A DNA stretch of 64,000 nt from contig NC_061817.1 of NCBI RefSeq assembly GCF_021462225.1, positions 3,966,751 to 4,030,750 on the forward strand. Direction: 5' to 3'. Of this stretch, positions 58,734-64,000 are shown piece after piece (positions within the stretch are counted from its first letter, which is position 1; every line of letters begins with the position of its first letter). A program made the translations under genes and the position numbers. This stretch comes from Girardinichthys multiradiatus. Taxonomy: Eukaryota > Chordata > Actinopteri > Cyprinodontiformes > Goodeidae. The notes under the pieces are model-generated. The model ran no database searches. It was not told where the DNA came from and saw only the letters and a program-made list of their open reading frames with translations.

Positions 58734-60495
58734 ATGAACAATGCTTTCCGATGCTGTGTGTTTATATTTTTTTTTATATATTGATTTTTTTGTTTTTCTG
58801 GTACTTCTGGAAACCAGTCAAGATGAATTAGAATGTAACAACATCTGTTATGAGTTATATGAAACAAGTAGCGCTAAATCAAGGTAGGTAAGATAACCTA
58901 ACTATGTGCACTAAACAAACTTCTTATACTTATGGTATTCAAGTGTGCGTGAAATCTAAAACCATAGCTGTGGTGCTGATCCCACTCATTAGTTTGACTA
59001 AACGAGGAAGGAAAGAACAGGATTATAGAAGTTATAAATGGTACTTAACTAATGATAGAAGAGACACCTCATGGTCCATGATGGTAGCTGATGAAGGAAA
59101 TAATTGGACACCAGAGTGAGCACCACTGCTTATGCTAGTTATTAAAAGAAGTTGTTTAAGTTCCATAAAGCTGATAATGTAATCCAGGTAACAAAGCGAA
59201 GAGAGTGAAAATTATGTTAGAAAAGTTAACCATAGATGACTAAGTTCCAGGTTATTACAGGAGTATCAGGAACAAATAATAACTGATTATTGATGGTAGA
59301 GCAAGGGCTAACATGACTAAAAGAGATTGTGTTGTGTGTTTGGGTTCAAGGCTTTTATTATAAATAATTCCAGCTGTGATACCACAACCCTGTGTGATGG
59401 AAGTAATGAATCAAACTAATCCTAATGAAATGTGTCAGCACAAGGATTCTGTTTTTCCTGTAATTAGAGCAGATAAGGATAAATCAGTTTTCCATAAGCG
59501 AATCACCACTGGACACTATACATGTATAAATATGACAGAGAGAGGTAATAAATTGGGAAATCTCATTGCAGTATGGTGTATTACAATTGTAAAAGTAAAT
59601 AAGTGTTTTAAACTAGTCTCTAGAGGAGATATTTGGTGGTGGTTGTTTGATTGATCACCTTCAAAAGTAACAGGACTCTGTGCTTAATTACTTTATGGTT
59701 ATATCCAATGTTAGTAGATGAAGTAACAGATGGACTATTTAGTGTTAAATCCACATGATTGGTGTGATAGGAAGTGCAGAGCAGTAGCTTGGCAGACTGA
59801 GGGAGACTCTACATACATAGATGCTATAGATGAATATAAATTAACTGATCAAGTAGCTGCAAGATTTGAATCAAGTATCTGTTGGTGGCGTACGTTGAAC
59901 AGAAACGTAGACAGGATCAACTATATTCACTACAATGTACAAAAACTAGGAAATTGGACACAAAGCGGGTTTGAAACTGTCCATGATCAATTGGCTTCAA
60001 CTTCCCTGATGGCATTCCAGAATAGAATTGCTTTGCACATGTTGTTAGCTGAAAAAGGAGAAGTTTGTGCCATTTTTGGAGAAAAACTTTGCACATTCAT
60101 ACCTAACAACACTGCTGCTGGCTGATGGCAGCCTAACGAAAGCCATAGAAGGTTTGAGATCTCTAAATGGCAAAATGAAAGAGCATTATGTAGTAGACGC
60201 CTCGATGTGGGACTTCTGGCTGGATATGTTTGGGAAGTATAACATTTTAGTATCATGAGTAATAATTTCCTTTGCAGTGTTTGCTGAAATTTTGACATTG
60301 TGTGGATGTTGCTGTATACCCTGTCTCCGTTCTCTGTTTAACCGTCTTATCACCACAGCTATTTCTCCTATGGAAAGCAGAGTTACACAACTCTATCCGT
60401 TATTTAAACATCAGGATGATGAAGATGACGAGGATGGGACTGACCACATTTCTGACCTGTATGCAGATCCATTTCTATATGATTATGTGATTTAA
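58734..60495 (+). pseudogene. ERV-D envelope, broken
   Basis: A hydrophobic leader starts at 58734 with an early stop. Surface pieces lie at 58904-59119 and from about 59317, including a CVVC (CXXC) motif, to 59654. The transmembrane part (59730-60125) has AFQNRIALHML followed by CAIFGEKLC, a CX6CC-like site in which the last pair is LC. A frame change at about 60120 leads to a membrane helix region with a CGCCCIPC cluster and an acidic cytoplasmic end (60277-60495). The family resembles envelope genes of percomorph fish ERVs. Several stops prevent a whole protein. Confidence 0.75.
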
Positions 60496-60607
60496 ATGTC
60501 AGTAAGTGCCTCTTGTCTTTGTACTCATGAAGATAAACTTACAGTTACAAAATTTGACAGACGTGGCTGTTAAGTGATATGAGAAAATGAGCAGATATAA
60601 GATATAC

Positions 60608-60617
60608 AGGGGGGAAA
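60608..60617 (+). other. ERV-D polypurine tract
   Basis: AGGGGGGAAA abuts the 3' LTR start at 60618, the expected plus-strand primer site. Confidence 0.8.
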
Positions 60618-61132
60618 TGTTGGAATAATTGAATATAGATTTATCTTATATTTTCTCCTACTTGACTATTTGATCTTATAACCTTTCATGATGTATGTGT
60701 GAGTAAAGGATGTGTGAGTTTGTCTGCAGGCAAAGATCATAAATGGAGCTGAACTAGCAGAGAAGGAAGCAGTCCAGTTGAGGAGGTCATAAAGATGAAG
60801 GCTGATTACACTCAACAAAAGTCACAACTGACCCTACCAGTTGTAGGAGACTGTGGGAAATGTGTTGTTAATGTATAAAGCTGTTTATGACCTGTTTACG
60901 ATGCAGTTGTTGTTTTCCCCCATCCTTTAGAGAACAATGTTTTTGTAAACTAGGGACCCCCGAAAGACAATAAAAAGAGGAAGCGGTCGGATAGGCTTCA
61001 GAGCGGTGCGAGATCTGTAACTGAGCAAATCTTGACTGTCTCTCCTCGCAAAGCGAGTTAAAGGAACTAATACTTTGTCTCTCTTTTCTTTTTGTGTTGT
61101 TATAAATATTGTTAGGTTGGTTAAACCTGACA
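60618..61132 (+). repeat. ERV-D 3' LTR
   Basis: A 515-bp copy of the 5' LTR with identical ends (TGTTGG...CCTGACA), followed directly by CTCTC, the second copy of the target duplication. Confidence 0.92.
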
Positions 61133-61210
61133 CTCTCCTTGTGTGTTTATGATACAGACCTTGATTTTCTCTGACTTTTTGGACTTTAGGCATGGATACA
61201 GTCTGATCTC

Positions 61211-61220
61211 AAGAAGGGGG
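61211..61220 (+). other. ERV-A polypurine tract
   Basis: AAGAAGGGGG directly precedes the second 1.9-kb repeat. This confirms that the repeat is a 3' LTR and sets its first base at 61221. Confidence 0.75.
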
Positions 61221-63127
61221 TGTCAAAATAAGGTGAGCTCTTTCCATGTAATCCATGCAACATTTAGTAACTGCTCACAGTTAACTCCATACAAGTTACA
61301 ATAAATATCCTTATATCCTTATGTGTAATCCATGCAATAATTAGTAAAACACACAGTTGAAGCAGTGGGGAATGAAACAAGCATATTCTCATATTCTGGA
61401 GCTGAGAGACTGGAGAGGCCTGTGTGGAGCCACGTATAATCTGCCACGTTATCTGTCTTATCTTTTGCAAAAATATAAACAAGTATATGCAAAGAAATGA
61501 TGTATGATGATTTTACACTCTTTCACATGTATTAAATAAAATTAGCAATCTTTGATTAACAAGTTAAAAGATGTATGATTGAGATGTAGTTAAGAACTGA
61601 GAATTAGAGGAAAAACATTAAGGTTTGACATTCTCAATCAGCTATATATGAAAGAAATATAACATTAATCATTTGTAAAGCATGAATAAAAAGAATGAAG
61701 TGATGGTTTTGCTACTGTGTTTTAAAGTAAATGCTGAAAGCTGAAGAATGGAATGTGTAATACTGTGTAAAGTCTAAAACTGAGCAGATTAGGGAAAGAA
61801 CTGTAGGATGACTAGGAGTGACGAGAGCCAGCTGCATGCTGACAGCGACGGGAGGATGTGACTACAGACCAGCATGGCTATTATTGGCATCTCCAAGGCT
61901 GAGAAACAGAATCAGTAGGTCACAATGACCATGACTAAAGTATTGAGCAATAATCAAGAAGCTGAGCTGAATAGGTTGCGCAATAACTAAGAAGCCTAAT
62001 AAGGGCCTGACCGGTGAAGGCATCAAGCGATATAAAAACAATGCTGAGAGCAGAAACGGGGTTGTTTCTTCGCAGAAGACCAGCGAAAACGTTCGGACGG
62101 AGAAAGTAAGCTTGGATGGAAAAGGAACAGAGACACAGCCCCACTGATCGACTGCATTAAAAAGAGGATCAACCCGTTTGCCCAGAAAGGACTGTGCCTC
62201 AAAATTAAGAATCTGATTTAATCTAAAGCCTTTTTATCCAGACAACAGAAGTGAACTTGATCGGTGAACAGCTGATTGCTCTAAGTTTCAGGCTTCTGGA
62301 AGTCCTGAATCAACTTCATTTATGTCCCTGGGTTTCCTTCAACTCTTCAGCCTCTGGAAACTACTGTCTTCAGAGACAAATAACAACAAAGATCCTGCTT
62401 AACCATCAAAGCCTGGAGCATCAGTGCATGCCACTTACAGGAAGAAAACTGAAGATTAAGTCGTATTCCCTTCAAGAAACCACTTGTTGTTACCAGAAGA
62501 ATTCTTCTCCATCAGGTGCATGGATGAGCCACGTCTTCAAAGCCTCTCCAAACCCACTAGTTTCAGCATCAGGGAAAGACAAGTTGAGTTGATTGATTCC
62601 TTTCTATTATTGAAATTATTTTGTGTTGCCGAATTTAAGCTGTTACTGACCCCTGCAAAAGCGTTACTAATTAAAGAAAGCATATAAAATTCTAGTAAAA
62701 TCGTGGACATTCAATTATTTGAGTCGCCGTATTGTTGGTTTTTCATTGGTGGTAAAAAGTTTTGTTGCCTGGTTCCAAGATATTTTAGGAGGTTTTTATA
62801 GGTTGCCTTAGTCAAGTTTGTTAAAACAGCGCCCTTGGGGCTTGTGCTGAGCTACTAAAATTAACCTAGCCCATATACCAAGAGCCAGTTGTAAATTAGG
62901 GAATGAGCAGCCGTGAACAAAAGTGACTGTCGAAGGTGTGGATGACTGCGATAGGCTACTCGGTCGCCCGGACCTCCAGTTGAAGAAGGGCAAGACTTTT
63001 GGAAGAAGGCTGTCAGAGGCTAGGCGAGACATTTCCCGACACCAGCTTAAACAGAACTTTCAGTAAACCTGCTTAGTAAGATCTTTCAGGTTTAGGGAAG
63101 TCCGGACCCGTTAGATGGAGAGCTGGA
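61221..63127 (+). repeat. ERV-A 3' LTR (about 1.9 kb)
   Basis: Matches 17545-19452 with scattered base changes and small indels. TATAAAAA near 62031 corresponds to the 5' LTR TATA box. After GAGCTGGA (63127) the two copies part completely. No CA end or target duplication was found at this edge. Confidence 0.85.
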
Positions 63128-63249
63128 TTGAGCAATCCCTTTAGACATGGGATAGTAGGAGGGAGGGGTTAGCTCATCGGACAACGAAAAGGTCTACTTT
63201 AAGCGCTGGCATGAGAAGGAAATTGAGGCGCTGCAATGCATGAATAACC

Positions 63250-63265
63250 GATCAATTAATTGATC
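63250..63265. repeat. 16-bp perfect palindrome
   Basis: GATCAATTAATTGATC, in the flank just outside the ERV-A 3' LTR. It may be chance in AT-rich DNA. Confidence 0.6.
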
Positions 63266-63591
63266 AATTAAAGACAAAGTCTTAAGAAGGCATTAGGAAA
63301 TAATGGGTTCTCTTGCTTATTGCCATTCTGAAGTATGACGGTCAAGTTTGGTCGTGCGTTTTGTGAAGTCTGAGACTGCATTGGTCCTGCTATAGTTACA
63401 GTTAGACGTTTGGTTATACTGGTATTTTACAATGAACAATAACAATATTATATTATAATAATGAGCTCGCTTGATGTTGATCCAAATGTACAATTATGCA
63501 ATGTTTCAGCTTGTTTCACCTAGCACATTGCAATGCAGCACATTAATCAAAACCCCCCCATCTCCTTTTTTATCTTTTTCTTTTTTTCCAG

Positions 63592-64000
63592 AATCACAGG
63601 CCATTTCAAGACAACAGCACTACAAAAAGAAGACCCATTATGGCCAAGGAAATATGCAAAATTTATGTACATTTGATAATAACCCATCTCTGTTTAGAGA
63701 GTACAGATCTTGTTGCCGCCTTTTCTGTTCTGGCCCATACTTTGATGTCTCAAATGTGACAACACAAAGTCCCCATTTGTTGTTGGCATTTTTTGTGGTC
63801 TAAGCAAGCCAAAGAGTGTTTTTGAATACCTGGAGTAGTTTGTCAAAGATCTTCAGAATGTACTGTCTAATGGCATTATTTATAATGACGAGAAATTTAA
63901 TGTACAGATTTCTTCCTTTATTTGCGATGCCCCAGCTAGAGCTTATATTAAGTAGACCAAAGCATTTAATGGCTGTTCGGGTTGTGACAAGTGTTTTCAG
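63592..64000 (+). pseudogene. Decayed transposase-like reading frame, runs off window
   Basis: A long pyrimidine tract ending TTTTTTTCCAG at 63591 is a strong splice acceptor. Downstream, a frame reads GLSKPKSVFEYLE, stop, FVKDLQNVLSNGIIYNDEKF and then ICDAPARAYIK, stop, and GCSGCDKC. The CDAPARA...K...C..C pattern is familiar from large animal transposon-derived proteins, which I would place near EnSpm/CACTA-like elements with low certainty. Two in-frame stops show it is broken. The remainder lies beyond 64000. Confidence 0.4.

Larger units (their letters stand above)
53732..61132 (+). mobile_element. ERV-D: endogenous retrovirus inside ERV-A accessory gene
   Basis: A complete-ended provirus with LTRs at 53732-54253 and 60618-61132, a perfect 5-bp target duplication CTCTC (53727-53731 and 61133-61137), a primer-binding site and a polypurine tract. 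The LTRs are almost identical apart from a 7-bp indel near 53775, so it is the youngest insertion or close to it. The interior is decayed: gag and protease are barely visible, pol has deletions, and env is broken. It is related to ERV-B and ERV-C in the pol linker and primer site. Confidence 0.92.
17545..63127 (+). mobile_element. ERV-A: outer, old endogenous retrovirus hosting all later insertions
   Basis: Two near-identical direct repeats of about 1.9 kb at 17545-19452 and 61221-63127 act as its LTRs. A purine tract directly precedes the second. Between them, and apart from later insertions, lie parts in retroviral order: gag, protease, RT/RNase H, integrase end, several extra reading frames and an Env-leader-like piece. 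Removing Rex3 copy 1, ERV-B, ERV-C with its contents, and ERV-D leaves roughly 15 kb including LTRs. RT sequence, long LTRs, lack of CCHC knuckles in gag, an Env-leader-like piece and genes between env and the 3' LTR recall spumaviruses (foamy viruses). The extra frames between pol and env do not. Classification is inference. Confidence 0.8.

Overview
This is eukaryotic DNA, almost certainly from a teleost fish. It carries a Tc1 transposon with long terminal inverted repeats, Rex3/RTE-type LINEs, L2/Rex1-type LINE tails, a Ty3/gypsy remnant and several fish-type endogenous retroviruses (ERVs). There are no operons and no rRNA, tRNA or CRISPR. I found no complete conventional host gene. Nearly every coding stretch is a piece of a mobile element, and most are broken.

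Region 1 (1-17544) is ordinary repeat-rich fish DNA. It holds a LINE 3' end (1-1669), a second LINE scrap (2104-2400), a 56-bp inverted repeat pair (1357-1412 / 2814-2869) and a Tc1 element with TA target duplications (7186-8725). It also holds a deleted gypsy element with TG...CA ends and a 5-bp target duplication (12419-13848), a THAP-domain pseudogene exon (14690-15048), and a CCAAT/GC-box segment followed by a small candidate first exon (16726-17066).

Region 2 (17545-63127) is one very large nested structure. The outer layer is an old retrovirus, ERV-A, with LTRs of about 1.9 kb at 17545-19452 and 61221-63127. A polypurine tract abuts its 3' LTR. Its own parts, in order, are: gag without CCHC knuckles; a protease start (DTGA); an RT with YIDD, RNase H and the C-terminal end of integrase; a Cys-rich reading frame carrying PSAP/PPIY motifs; further decayed reading frames; an Env-leader-like piece; an intact 226-residue multipass membrane ORF; and a frame with an acidic C-terminus ending just before the 3' LTR. 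This layout has spumavirus (foamy)-like traits but also extra genes I do not recognise.

Later insertions into ERV-A are: Rex3 copy 1 in the protease (about 21014-24090, minus strand); ERV-B (26989-33579); ERV-C, which itself contains Rex3 copy 2 and a 518-bp solo LTR (ends at 52200); and ERV-D (53732-61132, perfect 5-bp duplication). ERV-B, C and D are relatives of one another. They share the pol layout, and the two whose binding site survives share a primer-binding site resembling the tRNA-Tyr complement.

Assembly warning: a run of exactly 100 N (42124-42223) separates two almost identical blocks, 35967-42123 and 42224-48384. Each block ends exactly at the gap, so this looks like an unmerged contig overlap. 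ERV-C and its Rex3 should be counted once.

Region 3 (63128-64000) is flanking DNA with a strong splice-acceptor-like site and a decayed transposase-like reading frame that runs off the window.
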